From contig NZ_CP051651.1 of assembly GCF_012848175.1 (NCBI RefSeq), forward strand, positions 868,001 to 932,000: a stretch of DNA of 64,000 nucleotides, read 5' to 3'. Below, piece after piece: positions 33,824 to 41,549 of the stretch. Within the stretch, counting starts at the first letter, position 1. Each line of letters starts with the position of its first letter. The notes under the pieces are model-generated. The model was not told the origin of the DNA. It did no database searches and saw only the letters and a program-made list of their open reading frames with translations. The position numbers and the translations under genes are program-made. This stretch comes from Xanthomonas campestris pv. badrii. GTDB taxonomy: Bacteria > Pseudomonadota > Gammaproteobacteria > Xanthomonadales > Xanthomonadaceae.

Positions 33824-35330
33824 AGTCGTCCCTGAAAATCCCCACCATCCCAGTCACAGTAAGGCGTTACCGGCCGCGCAGGCGTGCCGGAACTACCAGT
33901 TTTCGCTACGCTGTGGGCTGATTTCTTGCAATTTCCGTCCATGCGTACACGCCGCCCTGCTGCCGAAGACACCCCCGCCGAGGAGTTGTTTCGTTCGCGC
34001 CTGGAGAACCAGATCGATCTGCGCCATCCGCTGGCGCAGTTGAGTCAACGGATGCCGTGGGCCGCGTTGGAGCAGGCGCTTTGCTCGCACTTGCCGGCCA
34101 CGCCCGCCGGAGGTGGGCGTCCGGCCTTGCCGGTGCGCTTGATGACCGGTTTGCTGTACCTCAAGCACGCCTATGACCTGTCCGACGAAGCGGTGTGCGA
34201 GCGCTGGCTGGAGAATCCGTACTGGCAGTTCTTCACCGGTGAGGTGGTGTTCCAGACGCGTCTGCCATGCGATGCCAGTTCGCTGACGCGCTGGCGTCAG
34301 CGCCTGGGCGAAGCTGGGATGGAAGAGGTCCTGGCGCACACGATCAATGCGGCGCACGCGATGAGGGCGGTGGATGCACGCGAGTTGTCGCGGGTGATCG
34401 TGGATACCACGGTGCAGGAAAAGGCAATCGCCTATCCGACCGACAGCCGTCTGCTGGAGGTGGCACGCAAGAAGCTGGTGCTGCTGGCCAAGCGCCACGG
34501 TATTGCGCTGCGGCAAACCTACGCACGGCAAGGCCCTGCCTTGAGCCGCAAGGCGGGCCGCTATGCCCATGCGCGCCAGTTCAAGCGCATGCGAGCTGCG
34601 CTGCGGCGCCAACGCACAGTGTTGGGGCGCGTGGTGCGCGATATGCAGCGCAAGCTAGACGCAGTGGAGGACAGCGTGCGCGAGCGCATCGCTGTGTGGC
34701 TGGACCGTGCGCAACGCCTGTACACGCAACACCCCAAGGACAAGCACAAGCTGTATGCGTTGCATGCTCCGGAGGTGGAATGCATCGGCAAGGGCAAAGC
34801 GCGTCAACCGTACGAGTTTGGCGTGAAGGTCGGCATTGCGGTGACGGCCTGCAAGGGATTGGTCGTGGGTGCGCGCAGTTTCCCTGGCAATCCGTACGAC
34901 GGCGATACCTTGGCCGAGCAACTGGAGCAGACACGCGGATTGCTGCAAGACGTGGCTGTCGCCCCGACGGTAGCGATCGTGGACCTGGGCTATCGCGGGC
35001 GCGAGGTCGATGGGGTACAGGTGCTGCACCGTGGGAAAGCCAAGACGCTGACGCGCCGGCAGTGGCACTGGATCAAGCGACGGCAAGCGGTGGAGCCGGT
35101 GATCGGCCATCTGAAAGACGACTGCCGGCTGCGCCGCTGCAGATTAAAGGGCACCCAAGGCGATGCACTGCATGTCCTGGGCTGCGCCGCCGGCTACAAC
35201 CTGCGCTGGTTGATGCGCTGGATCGCGCTTTTGCGTGCCTGGATCCGTGCCATGTCGCAGTTATCCCTGGGCGCCATGGATCGGTCACAGCTCGCAATTG
35301 GCGTCTGAAAAGGATTTTTCAGAGACGACT
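33824..35330 (+). mobile_element. IS5-family insertion sequence
   Basis: The element encodes one transposase and has inverted termini: left AGTCGTCCCTGAAAATCC, and right GGATTTTTCAGAGACGACT (its complement, with small differences). Its exact outer bases and target duplication are uncertain: TTA occurs on both sides within a few bases. It appears to split a small minus-strand gene. Confidence 0.8.
33941..35308 (+). CDS. IS5-family (IS1478-like) transposase
   Basis: A 455-residue transposase. The N-terminal part has the DUF772-type block SQRMPWAALEQAL...GGGRPALPVRLMTGLLYLKHAYDLSDEAVCERWLENPYWQFFTGE. Catalytic residues: the first Asp in VIVDTTVQEKAI, the second in IVDLGYRGRE, and Glu in RRQAVEPVIGHLKDDCRL. 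A long basic insert separates the first two acidic residues. It appears full length with no frameshift, so it may be active. The ATG at 33941 gives MRTRRPAAEDTPAEELF; an earlier in-frame codon is less likely. Confidence 0.9.
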   Translation: MRTRRPAAEDTPAEELFRSRLENQIDLRHPLAQLSQRMPWAALEQALCSHLPATPAGGGRPALPVRLMTGLLYLKHAYDLSDEAVCERWLENPYWQFFTGEVVFQTRLPCDASSLTRWRQRLGEAGMEEVLAHTINAAHAMRAVDARELSRVIVDTTVQEKAIAYPTDSRLLEVARKKLVLLAKRHGIALRQTYARQGPALSRKAGRYAHARQFKRMRAALRRQRTVLGRVVRDMQRKLDAVEDSVRERIAVWLDRAQRLYTQHPKDKHKLYALHAPEVECIGKGKARQPYEFGVKVGIAVTACKGLVVGARSFPGNPYDGDTLAEQLEQTRGLLQDVAVAPTVAIVDLGYRGREVDGVQVLHRGKAKTLTRRQWHWIKRRQAVEPVIGHLKDDCRLRRCRLKGTQGDALHVLGCAAGYNLRWLMRWIALLRAWIRAMSQLSLGAMDRSQLAIGV

Positions 35331-35380
35331 CTATAAAGTGCTGTCTCGTATTCCTTTTCCTCGAATTCGATCTTGGCCAC
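35331..35380 (-). pseudogene. start of a small gene interrupted by the IS5-family element
   Basis: On the minus strand AGGAGAG is followed 4 nt later by GTG (start at 35380) and the frame MAKIEFEEKEYETAL, which then runs into the IS end. A continuation (GALLAHVKNRNDHAVPNQAH...) can be read on the far side of the IS near 33720-33818 in one possible frame. The product is unknown. Confidence 0.35.
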
Positions 35381-35474
35381 GTTGCTCTCCTAGCTGTATG
35401 GGTTGGTTATTGGCTCTGACTTTGCCAGCGTTTCGAGTAGTGGTCTAGGCACCAATGACCATATAACTTCTCGT

Positions 35475-36992
35475 TCAAGCGAGAGCTCTTAGGGCAAATT
35501 CCCAACAGGGGGGAGGGTTGGGGGCGACAAGGGACCGCAGCGCGTCCAGGCTGAGCCCGTAGGCCAGCACCGAAAGGCCCGGAGAGACGCCCCTGAGCCC
35601 GTCAAGCTTCTCCTTGGCGGTAAAGGCTCGGCTGTAGGTGACGTGGTGTTCGTCGTCCAGCTCGTGGCCGACTAACTGAGCCCGGAGCTCGGACACCACG
35701 CCCGCGCCCTGCAGCTCTTGGATCAGGGTTTTGCGGAGCGAGTGGAAGCCGCGCTTGGCCTTGGGCCAGTTCTTGCCCACCTCGGCCAGGTGCCGGCTGA
35801 AGGCTTTGGAGATCCAGTTGCCTTGCCCATTTTTAGCGTCGGCCTTCGCCGCTGGAAACAAGCGCTCCTGCCCTTTGTCCCGCGCCTGCTGGACCCAGTC
35901 CAGGAAGCCCAGGGCGAGCAGGTCGGGATGGATAGGCACCGTCCTCAAGCTCACGTCTGTCTTCACCTTTTGATACTCGCCCTCGTCCGAAATCTGGATG
36001 CAGGGGAGGCCGCCATCCTCGACCACGTCGGCGGTCAGCAGTTGGCCGACCTCCGAGGCGCGGGCGCCGGTATACAGCCCGAGAAGGGAGGCCCATCGCG
36101 CGGCCAAGGGCAGGGCTTCAAAAGCAGCCGGCGCGAACAAGGCCTGGACCTGGTGGGCGTCGTAGGCCTTGAAGCCGAACTTGCGCCGGGCCCGCTTCTC
36201 GCGGGTGGAGTAGCTCACGTGCCCGGACGCGGGGTTGTCGCCCCGGGGGTAGTGGCCGGACGCTTGGGCCCACTCGAAGAACCCGCCCTTGCCACCGATG
36301 TAGCTCTGTTTGTTGGTTAGCGTTGGAGTGGAGGCACCTTTGTCGCGCATGTCTTGATACCACCGGGCCAGGTCCGAACGGGTGACCGTGTGCAGCTTGG
36401 TCTTCTCGCCAAGGAAGCTGGTCAGCAGTTCGACGGCGGTCCGCTTGATGGTCCAGGTCTTGGGCAAGGTGCTGCCTTTGAGGCTGGTCAGCCAAGCATC
36501 ACGGGCCTTGCCCAGAGTGATCGTCTCGATGGCGGGCTTCGTCGTCCGCCGCGGCGTTGGGAGGGGAGGCACGTGCTGATGAATTAGCTCCCCCAACGCG
36601 CTGGGCTGGGGAGCCGTCAGCGCCATCAGTTGCTGGAAGAGCGTGACGTCTTCGGGGGTGTCGATCTGCCATTGCTCGGTGATCGACCCGTCCGCCGAGC
36701 GCGTCCGATTCAAGGTCAGCTCCTGCGGGCGTTGGGTGCCAGTCAGGCGCGCCAGAAGCGCGTCCAAGTCGTCGTCTTGGCTTTGCATGCGTCGGTCCCT
36801 CAACACAGTGAAGACCTGAGCATACCGGGCAGCAAGGGTCAGCGCGCGCAGGCGGGCCTCCCGCATGTCGTAAGTATGGAGGGTGCGTTTGAAGGTCTGG
36901 CGACCCACGATCGGCTGCAAATCGACCGGCACACGCTGGCGATACGACCAGAGTCCGGAGGGGGCTCGAACGAGATGATGAGGAATGCGCAT
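35475..36992 (-). CDS. tyrosine-type site-specific integrase of the island
   Basis: A 505-residue phage-type integrase. An N-terminal DUF6538-like segment (RIPHHLVRAPSGLWSYRQRVP) is followed by a SAM-like core-binding region. The catalytic domain shows Arg in LYTGARASEVGQL, His-x-x-Arg in RGFHSLRKTLIQ, His in LVGHELDDEHH, and the nucleophile Tyr in VTYSRAF. It lies 85 nt from the 3' end of the intact tRNA-Ser(GGA), pointing away from it, the standard layout for an island that uses the tRNA 3' end as attB. It appears intact, so excision remains possible. Confidence 0.92.
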   Translation of the reverse strand: MRIPHHLVRAPSGLWSYRQRVPVDLQPIVGRQTFKRTLHTYDMREARLRALTLAARYAQVFTVLRDRRMQSQDDDLDALLARLTGTQRPQELTLNRTRSADGSITEQWQIDTPEDVTLFQQLMALTAPQPSALGELIHQHVPPLPTPRRTTKPAIETITLGKARDAWLTSLKGSTLPKTWTIKRTAVELLTSFLGEKTKLHTVTRSDLARWYQDMRDKGASTPTLTNKQSYIGGKGGFFEWAQASGHYPRGDNPASGHVSYSTREKRARRKFGFKAYDAHQVQALFAPAAFEALPLAARWASLLGLYTGARASEVGQLLTADVVEDGGLPCIQISDEGEYQKVKTDVSLRTVPIHPDLLALGFLDWVQQARDKGQERLFPAAKADAKNGQGNWISKAFSRHLAEVGKNWPKAKRGFHSLRKTLIQELQGAGVVSELRAQLVGHELDDEHHVTYSRAFTAKEKLDGLRGVSPGLSVLAYGLSLDALRSLVAPNPPPCWEFALRALA

Positions 36993-37042
36993 GGGCGTCG
37001 TGTGTTCCGACTTGCGCAGCTGCAGCCAGTTTTTACGCTAAC

Positions 37043-37069
37043 AAAAAACCCCTGATTTCTCAGGGGTTT
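37043..37069 (-). terminator. terminator of tRNA-Ser(GGA)
   Basis: A perfect 10-bp hairpin (AAACCCCTGA / TCAGGGGTTT, 4-nt loop) that on the minus strand is followed by six T. It lies between the tRNA and the integrase gene, that is, on the island side of the att core. Confidence 0.8.
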
Positions 37070-37073
37070 GCGT

Positions 37074-37097
37074 AATCTGGCGGAGAGAGGGGGATTC
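37074..37097 (-). repeat. attR: 3' end of the intact tRNA-Ser(GGA)
   Basis: A 24-nt match to 15965-15988. It includes the encoded CCA and T-arm side of the tRNA plus 4 nt of flank. Confidence 0.75.
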
Positions 37098-37170
37098 GAA
37101 CCCCCGAAGCGCGGTTTAGACGCTTACACACTTTCCAGGCGTGCTCCTTCAACCACTCGGACACCTCTCC
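37078..37170 (-). tRNA. tRNA-Ser (anticodon GGA)
   Basis: A 93-nt class II tRNA on the minus strand. Acceptor GGAGAGG pairs with the 3' arm, anticodon stem CACGC/GTGTG encloses loop CTGGAAA with anticodon GGA, and there is a long variable arm and an encoded CCA. It is the integration target of the island. Confidence 0.95.
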
Positions 37171-37207
37171 GTACCTGCCGGACGACCGGGTCGAAGGCAG
37201 GAGCGGG

Positions 37208-37236
37208 ATTCTAGCCGCCACGCGCGCCGTTAACAA
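37208..37236 (-). promoter_or_regulatory. promoter of tRNA-Ser(GGA)
   Basis: On the minus strand TTGTTA (-35, 37231-37236) and TAGAAT (-10, 37208-37213) are separated by 17 nt. The -10 ends 37 nt upstream of the mature tRNA 5' end. Confidence 0.7.
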
Positions 37237-37391
37237 GGACGAGCATGCACGCGCCACACCGCATGCGGGCCATGGAGGGGCCGGCGGGGCGGGGCGGTCG
37301 GTTGCGTGAAGGCGGGCGGAGGCGACACCTGCTGAACGATCGGCTTGACATGGCATGGCACAATATCGATTCAGACGAAGCTGGTTGCCCG

Positions 37392-39371
37392 ATGTCCTAT
37401 CTCGTTCTCGCCCGCAAGTGGCGCCCGAAGCGTTTTGCCGAACTCGTAGGCCAGGAACACGTGGTCCGCGCGCTCAGCAATGCGCTCGACAGTGGGCGTG
37501 TGCACCACGCATTTCTGTTCACCGGCACCCGCGGCGTGGGTAAGACCACAATCGCGCGCATTTTCGCCAAATCGCTGAACTGCGAGACCGGCACCAGTGC
37601 CGATCCGTGCGGCCAGTGCCCGGCCTGCCTGGATATCGACGCCGGCCGCTACATCGACCTGCTGGAAATCGACGCCGCGTCCAACACCGGCGTGGACGAT
37701 GTGCGCGAGGTGATCGAGAACGCGCAGTACATGCCCTCGCGCGGTAAGTTCAAGGTCTATCTGATCGACGAAGTGCACATGCTCTCCAAGGCGGCCTTCA
37801 ATGCGTTGCTGAAGACGCTGGAAGAGCCGCCAGAACATGTGAAGTTCCTGCTGGCCACCACCGACCCGCAGAAGCTGCCGGTGACGGTGCTGTCGCGTTG
37901 CCTGCAGTTCAACCTCAAGCGCCTGGACGAGGACCAGATCCAGGGCCAGATGACCCGCATCCTGGCCGCCGAGCAGATCGAATCGGACCCGTCGGCGATC
38001 GTGCAGCTGTCCAAGGCGGCCGACGGCTCGCTGCGCGATGGCCTGTCGCTGCTGGACCAGGCGATTGCCTATGCCGGGGGTGCGCTGCGCGAGGATGTGG
38101 TGCGCACGATGCTCGGCACGGTGGACCGCACCCAGGTCGGCGCCATGCTGCAGTCGCTGGCCGATGGCGATGGTGCGCAGTTGCTCAAGGTCGTGGCCGC
38201 GCTGGCCGAATTCTCGCCGGACTGGAGTGGCGTGCTGGAAGCGCTGGCCGAGGCCTTGCACCGCGTGCAGGTGCAACAGCTGGTGCCGTCGGTGGCATTT
38301 GTCGGCGATGGTATCGACCCGACTCCGTTTGCCGCGCAGCTGCGCCCGGAAGTGGTGCAGCTGTGGTACCAGATGGCGCTCAATGGACGCCGCGATCTGT
38401 ATCTGGCGCCCAGCCCGCGCGCCGGGTTTGAAATGGCGGTGCTGCGCATGCTGGCCTTCCGGCCGGCGGCAGCGGTGCCGGCCGGCAGCAGCGACGATGG
38501 CCGTGGAGCCGCGGTTGGCGGCGGCGCGCGTGCGGAGGGCGCCGGTATCCAGGCGGCTGCTCCGGCTGTCGCCGCATCCATGCCTGCAACGAAGCCGGCG
38601 CAGGCCATGGAAGCGGCATTTGCGCCACCTGTGCCTGCTGCACCGCCGGCCGCCGCTGCGGCGGCGCCGGTGGTCTCGCTGGCGCCCTCGGCAGCGCCTG
38701 CTGGCGCGGCGCCAGCGCGCACCGACGACACCCCGCCCTGGGCGGTGGACGATGCACCGGTCAGGACGCCCGCAGTGCCGTCCACCGTCGTCTCTGCGTC
38801 CGAATCCACATCGGCCACTGCGCCGGCGATCCCGTCAGCATCGATGGTGGTCGCGCCGGAAGCAGCCATGGCGCCTCCGGTCGATGCCGCAGATCCTGGC
38901 CCTGCACCTGAGGCGGTGGCCGTGCCGCTGGCGGCAGCGTCGCCGGCCGGCACCCCGGCGCCGTTGCTGGCTGACGGCCATATCGCCGATGCCGAGCAGT
39001 GGCTGGACCTGGTCACCCGCAGTGGCCTGAACGGCCCGTCGCGGCAGCTCGCGGCCAACGCGGCCTTTATCGGTCACCGCGATGGTGTGCTGCGGCTGGC
39101 GCTGGCACCGGGCTTCGAATACCTGACTTCCGAGCGCTCCATCGCCAACCTGGCGCAGGCGCTGTCACCGGTGCTGGGCAACACGCCGCGCATCGTCATC
39201 GAGACCGGCAGTGCCGATGTCGAGACCTTGCACGAGCGTGCCAACCGGCAGAAAGGCGAGCGCCAGAGCGCTGCCGAAGACGCTTTCATGAACGACCCGA
39301 ATGTGCAGCAGCTGATCCAGCAGCAGGGCGCGCGGGTGGTTCCCGATTCCATCCGCCCTTACGACGAGTAA
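37392..39371 (+). CDS. dnaX: DNA polymerase III subunits gamma/tau
   Basis: A 659-residue clamp-loader ATPase and organiser of the replisome. Walker A is GTRGVGKTT (near residue 45), zinc cysteines lie in LNCETGTSADPCGQCPACLDI, Walker B is YLIDEVHML, and the Arg-finger motif is VLSRCLQF. After about residue 365 there is a very long Ala/Pro-rich linker, then a C-terminal tau domain (AEQWLDLVTRSGLNGPSRQLAANAAFIG...) for alpha binding. I see no A6G slippery run, so a shortened gamma by E. coli-type frameshifting is not evident. The ATG at 37392 gives MSYLVLARKWRPKRFAELVGQ. Confidence 0.96.
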   Translation: MSYLVLARKWRPKRFAELVGQEHVVRALSNALDSGRVHHAFLFTGTRGVGKTTIARIFAKSLNCETGTSADPCGQCPACLDIDAGRYIDLLEIDAASNTGVDDVREVIENAQYMPSRGKFKVYLIDEVHMLSKAAFNALLKTLEEPPEHVKFLLATTDPQKLPVTVLSRCLQFNLKRLDEDQIQGQMTRILAAEQIESDPSAIVQLSKAADGSLRDGLSLLDQAIAYAGGALREDVVRTMLGTVDRTQVGAMLQSLADGDGAQLLKVVAALAEFSPDWSGVLEALAEALHRVQVQQLVPSVAFVGDGIDPTPFAAQLRPEVVQLWYQMALNGRRDLYLAPSPRAGFEMAVLRMLAFRPAAAVPAGSSDDGRGAAVGGGARAEGAGIQAAAPAVAASMPATKPAQAMEAAFAPPVPAAPPAAAAAAPVVSLAPSAAPAGAAPARTDDTPPWAVDDAPVRTPAVPSTVVSASESTSATAPAIPSASMVVAPEAAMAPPVDAADPGPAPEAVAVPLAAASPAGTPAPLLADGHIADAEQWLDLVTRSGLNGPSRQLAANAAFIGHRDGVLRLALAPGFEYLTSERSIANLAQALSPVLGNTPRIVIETGSADVETLHERANRQKGERQSAAEDAFMNDPNVQQLIQQQGARVVPDSIRPYDE

Positions 39372-39377
39372 CGACCC

Positions 39378-39698
39378 ATGCGTGGAAACATTGCCCAACT
39401 GATGCAGCAGGCGCAGAAGATGCAGGAAAACCTGCAGCGCGCCCAGGAAGAACTGGCCAAGCTGGAAGTCACCGGCACTGCCGGCGGCGGCATGGTCAGC
39501 GTGACACTGACCGGCGCCAAGGAATGCCGCAAGGTGCGCATCGACCCCAGCATCCTCTCCGACCAGGAAATGGCCGAAGACCTGATTGCCGCCGCCTTCA
39601 ACGACGCCTCCAACAAGATCGATGCAGAATCCAAGGACCGCATGGGCTCGGCCACTGCCGGCATGCAGTTGCCGCCTGGCATGAAGCTGCCTTTCTGA
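39378..39698 (+). CDS. ebfC: YbaB/EbfC nucleoid-associated protein
   Basis: A 106-residue DNA-binding protein. The helical N-terminus [30 protein letters not shown] is followed by [25 protein letters not shown] and [14 protein letters not shown], all typical of the family. It is a dimer that binds DNA with loose specificity. It lies between dnaX and recR (dnaX-ebfC-recR operon) and starts 6 nt after the dnaX stop. Confidence 0.96.
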   Translation: MRGNIAQLMQQAQKMQENLQRAQEELAKLEVTGTAGGGMVSVTLTGAKECRKVRIDPSILSDQEMAEDLIAAAFNDASNKIDAESKDRMGSATAGMQLPPGMKLPF

Positions 39699-39702
39699 TC
39701 GA

Positions 39703-39790
39703 GGGGATTCGGGAATCGGGATTGGGGATTCGCTAGAAGCGAGATTGCTTCTGCATTTGCGAATCCCGAATCTCCCATGCCCAATCCCGG
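39703..39790. repeat. inverted repeat built from GGGATT / AATCCC units
   Basis: A left arm with GGGATTCGGGAATCGGG and a right arm with GCGAATCCCGAATC can fold into a long hairpin between ebfC and recR. It is the same sequence type as the larger repeat at 40394-40519. It may act as an mRNA stabiliser or attenuator. Confidence 0.7.
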
Positions 39791-39797
39791 TTACCCA

Positions 39798-40391
39798 ATG
39801 TCCTCACTGCTCGAACAACTGATCGAGGCCTTCCGGGTGTTGCCGGGCGTGGGCCAGAAATCTGCACAGCGCATGGCCTACCACGTGCTCGAGCGCGAGC
39901 GCGAGGGTGGGCGGCGTCTGGCCGCGGCCTTGGGCAATGCGGTGGAGAAGGTCGGGCATTGCGTGCAGTGCCGCGATTTCACCGAATCGGAAATCTGCAC
40001 CATCTGCGCCAGCAGCAGCCGCGATCGGCAGCAGCTATGTGTGGTGGAGTCGCCGGCCGACCGCCTGGCGATCGAGCACGCCACCGGCTACCGCGGCCTG
40101 TACTTCATTCTGCAGGGACGGCTGTCGCCGCTGGACGGCATCGGCCCGCGCGAACTGGGGCTGGACCGGCTCGGCGAGCGTCTGGCCGCCGGCGAGGTCA
40201 CCGAAATGATCATCGCCACCAATGCCACCGTGGAAGGCGAAGCCACCGCGCATTACCTGGCACAGCTGGCCCGCCAGCATGCGGTACGCCCGAGCCGGCT
40301 CGCCCAGGGCATGCCGCTGGGCGGCGAGCTGGAATACGTGGACCGCGGCACCCTGTCGCATGCCTTCGGCACCCGCAGTGAGGTGCCTTGA
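39798..40391 (+). CDS. recR: Recombination mediator RecR
   Basis: A 197-residue ring-forming protein that works with RecO to load RecA at single-strand gaps. It contains a helix-hairpin-helix ([20 protein letters not shown]), a Cys4 zinc finger ([16 protein letters not shown]), a Toprim domain ([25 protein letters not shown]), and the C-terminal Walker-B-like region with [17 protein letters not shown]. The ATG at 39798 gives [19 protein letters not shown]. It follows ebfC as in most proteobacteria. Confidence 0.97.
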   Translation: MSSLLEQLIEAFRVLPGVGQKSAQRMAYHVLEREREGGRRLAAALGNAVEKVGHCVQCRDFTESEICTICASSSRDRQQLCVVESPADRLAIEHATGYRGLYFILQGRLSPLDGIGPRELGLDRLGERLAAGEVTEMIIATNATVEGEATAHYLAQLARQHAVRPSRLAQGMPLGGELEYVDRGTLSHAFGTRSEVP

Positions 40392-40393
40392 GG

Positions 40394-40519
40394 GCGGGGA
40401 TTGGGGAGTCGGGATTGGGGATTGGCAAAAGCCGGTCCGCGCACGCGGTAAGCTCTTGCCGATCCCCAATCCCCAATCCCCAATCCCCAATCCCGAATCC
40501 CGAATCCCGAATCCCGAAT
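40394..40519. repeat. heptanucleotide inverted/tandem repeat upstream of hinT
   Basis: Four tandem CCCCAAT units (40464-40491) are followed by four CCCGAAT units (40492-40519). The left side (40394-40426) carries the complementary ATTGGGG-type units, with GGCAAAAGC / GCTCTTGCC extending the pairing. It can fold into a very long hairpin that ends 7 nt before the hinT start codon. Confidence 0.85.
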
Positions 40520-40526
40520 CCCGTTT

Positions 40527-40877
40527 ATGACCGACACCATCTTCGGCAAGATCATTCGCCGCGAAATTCCCGCCACCATCGTGTATGAAGACGACGACGT
40601 GCTGGGCTTCGAAGACATCGCGCCGCAGGCGCCGGTGCATGTGCTGTTCATTCCCAAGCAACACGCCATTCCCACCCTGGACGATGTGCCGCCGGAGCAG
40701 GCGCTGCTGGTCGGCAAGCTGGCGCTCGCCGCCGCCGCGTACGCACGTGAGCAGGGCCTGGCGCAGGACGGCTACCGCATCGTGATGAATTGCCGCGAGC
40801 ATGCCGGGCAGACGGTGTTCCATATCCATCTGCATCTGCTGGCCGGGGCGCCGTTGGGGCGATTTGGTACGCCTTGA
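40527..40877 (+). CDS. hinT: HIT-family purine nucleoside phosphoramidase
   Basis: A 116-residue HinT-type hydrolase of AMP-lysine and similar phosphoramidates. The histidine triad is GQTVFHIHLHLLAG (HxHxH), and DTIFGKIIRREIPA and VLFIPKQH are typical early blocks. The start codon directly follows the heptamer repeat and has no recognisable Shine-Dalgarno, which is odd. Its stop is about 85 nt from the shared bidirectional terminator with slp. Confidence 0.95.
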   Translation: MTDTIFGKIIRREIPATIVYEDDDVLGFEDIAPQAPVHVLFIPKQHAIPTLDDVPPEQALLVGKLALAAAAYAREQGLAQDGYRIVMNCREHAGQTVFHIHLHLLAGAPLGRFGTP

Positions 40878-40961
40878 TCCTGGGACGCTCCAGGGTTGCC
40901 TTGACCGCTAGGTGGAGAACGTAACGCGGCTGGCCATCGCGCTTGATATTGCGCGAAAACA

Positions 40962-40990
40962 AAAACGCCGCTCCTCAAGAGCGGCGTTTT
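40962..40990. terminator. bidirectional terminator between hinT and slp
   Basis: AAAACGCCGCTC and GAGCGGCGTTTT (12-bp perfect arms, 5-nt loop) are flanked by A- and T-runs, so the hairpin can terminate both converging genes. Confidence 0.88.
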
Positions 40991-41015
40991 GCATCACGGC
41001 TGGCTCAGCGGTGGA

Positions 41016-41549
41016 TTACCACCAGCCGCGGCCCCAGCCCCAGCCGCCGCCCCAGCGCGGACCCCACGGGTCGCCCCACGGGCCGTACGGGTAGGCCGGA
41101 ATCACCTCGACGTCGCGCACTTCCGGCCACAGGTAGACCACGTCGGCCGCCACCTTGGGCAGCTTGTAGTCGTACTCGCCGATCTTGGTGGTTTCATACC
41201 CCTCGATCTTGCCGATGAAGGTGACTTCGCGGCCGGGCTCGAAGACTGCCGGGTCGTAGAAGCCTGCGCGGCAGGCCAGGAAGCGGCCATCGCTGGCATC
41301 GACGGCATTGCGATCCGGACGCCCGCTGGCGTTGAGCGGACGCGAAATCAACTCGAAGCAGGTCTGGCCCTGGCTGGGCTTGGTCTGGATGATCTTGCCG
41401 CCCCAACGCACCGAGGTGCCGAGTTGTGCGCTGGCAGTGGAATCGTTCGGTCTGACCGTGGGGAACTGGCCCTGCAGCGGCTTGGGCGCGGTAGCGCAGG
41501 CTGCGAGCCCGAGCACAGCGACAATGGGAATCAGAAATCGGGTACTCAT
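41016..41549 (-). CDS. slp: Slp-family outer-membrane lipoprotein
   Basis: A 177-residue lipoprotein. The signal and lipobox are MSTRFLIPIVAVLGLAAC, with lipidation at Cys18. The body fits the Slp/YeaY family: VRWGGKIIQTKPSQGQTCFELISRPL, then GRFLACRAGFYDPAVFEPGREVTFIGKIEGYE. The C-terminus is a striking Gly/Trp/Pro-rich tail (PYGPWGDPWGPRWGGGWGW). It overlaps the tgpA stop by 4 nt and so is the last gene of the moxR-DUF58-tgpA-slp run. Confidence 0.9.
   Translation of the reverse strand: MSTRFLIPIVAVLGLAACATAPKPLQGQFPTVRPNDSTASAQLGTSVRWGGKIIQTKPSQGQTCFELISRPLNASGRPDRNAVDASDGRFLACRAGFYDPAVFEPGREVTFIGKIEGYETTKIGEYDYKLPKVAADVVYLWPEVRDVEVIPAYPYGPWGDPWGPRWGGGWGWGRGWW

Larger units (their letters stand above)
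15965..37097. mobile_element. tRNA-Ser(GGA)-integrated genomic island, about 21 kb
   Basis: The element is bounded by a direct repeat of the tRNA-Ser 3' end (15965-15988 and 37074-37097) and carries a tyrosine integrase next to the intact tRNA, as site-specific islands do. Inside, the DNA from about 16.4 to 22 kb is visibly richer in A/T than the backbone. Gene content is accessory: a restriction-modification-like locus, insertion sequences, a radC fragment, a large nuclease-type protein with a putative immunity protein, and an SMC-like ATPase. No complete conjugation apparatus is present in the window. ffs on the left and tRNA-Ser/dnaX on the right were probably adjacent before insertion. 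Confidence 0.85.

Noticed and set aside
16145..37077. complete prophage or self-transmissible element
   Set aside because: There are no capsid, terminase, tail or mating-pair genes; only an integrase, cargo and possible mobilisation-type protein are present.
37392..39371. programmed frameshift in dnaX for a gamma product
   Set aside because: No A-rich slippery heptamer was seen in the relevant part of the gene.
40464..40519. CRISPR-like array
   Set aside because: The units are contiguous 7-mers with no spacers and form half of an inverted repeat. No cas genes are in the window.
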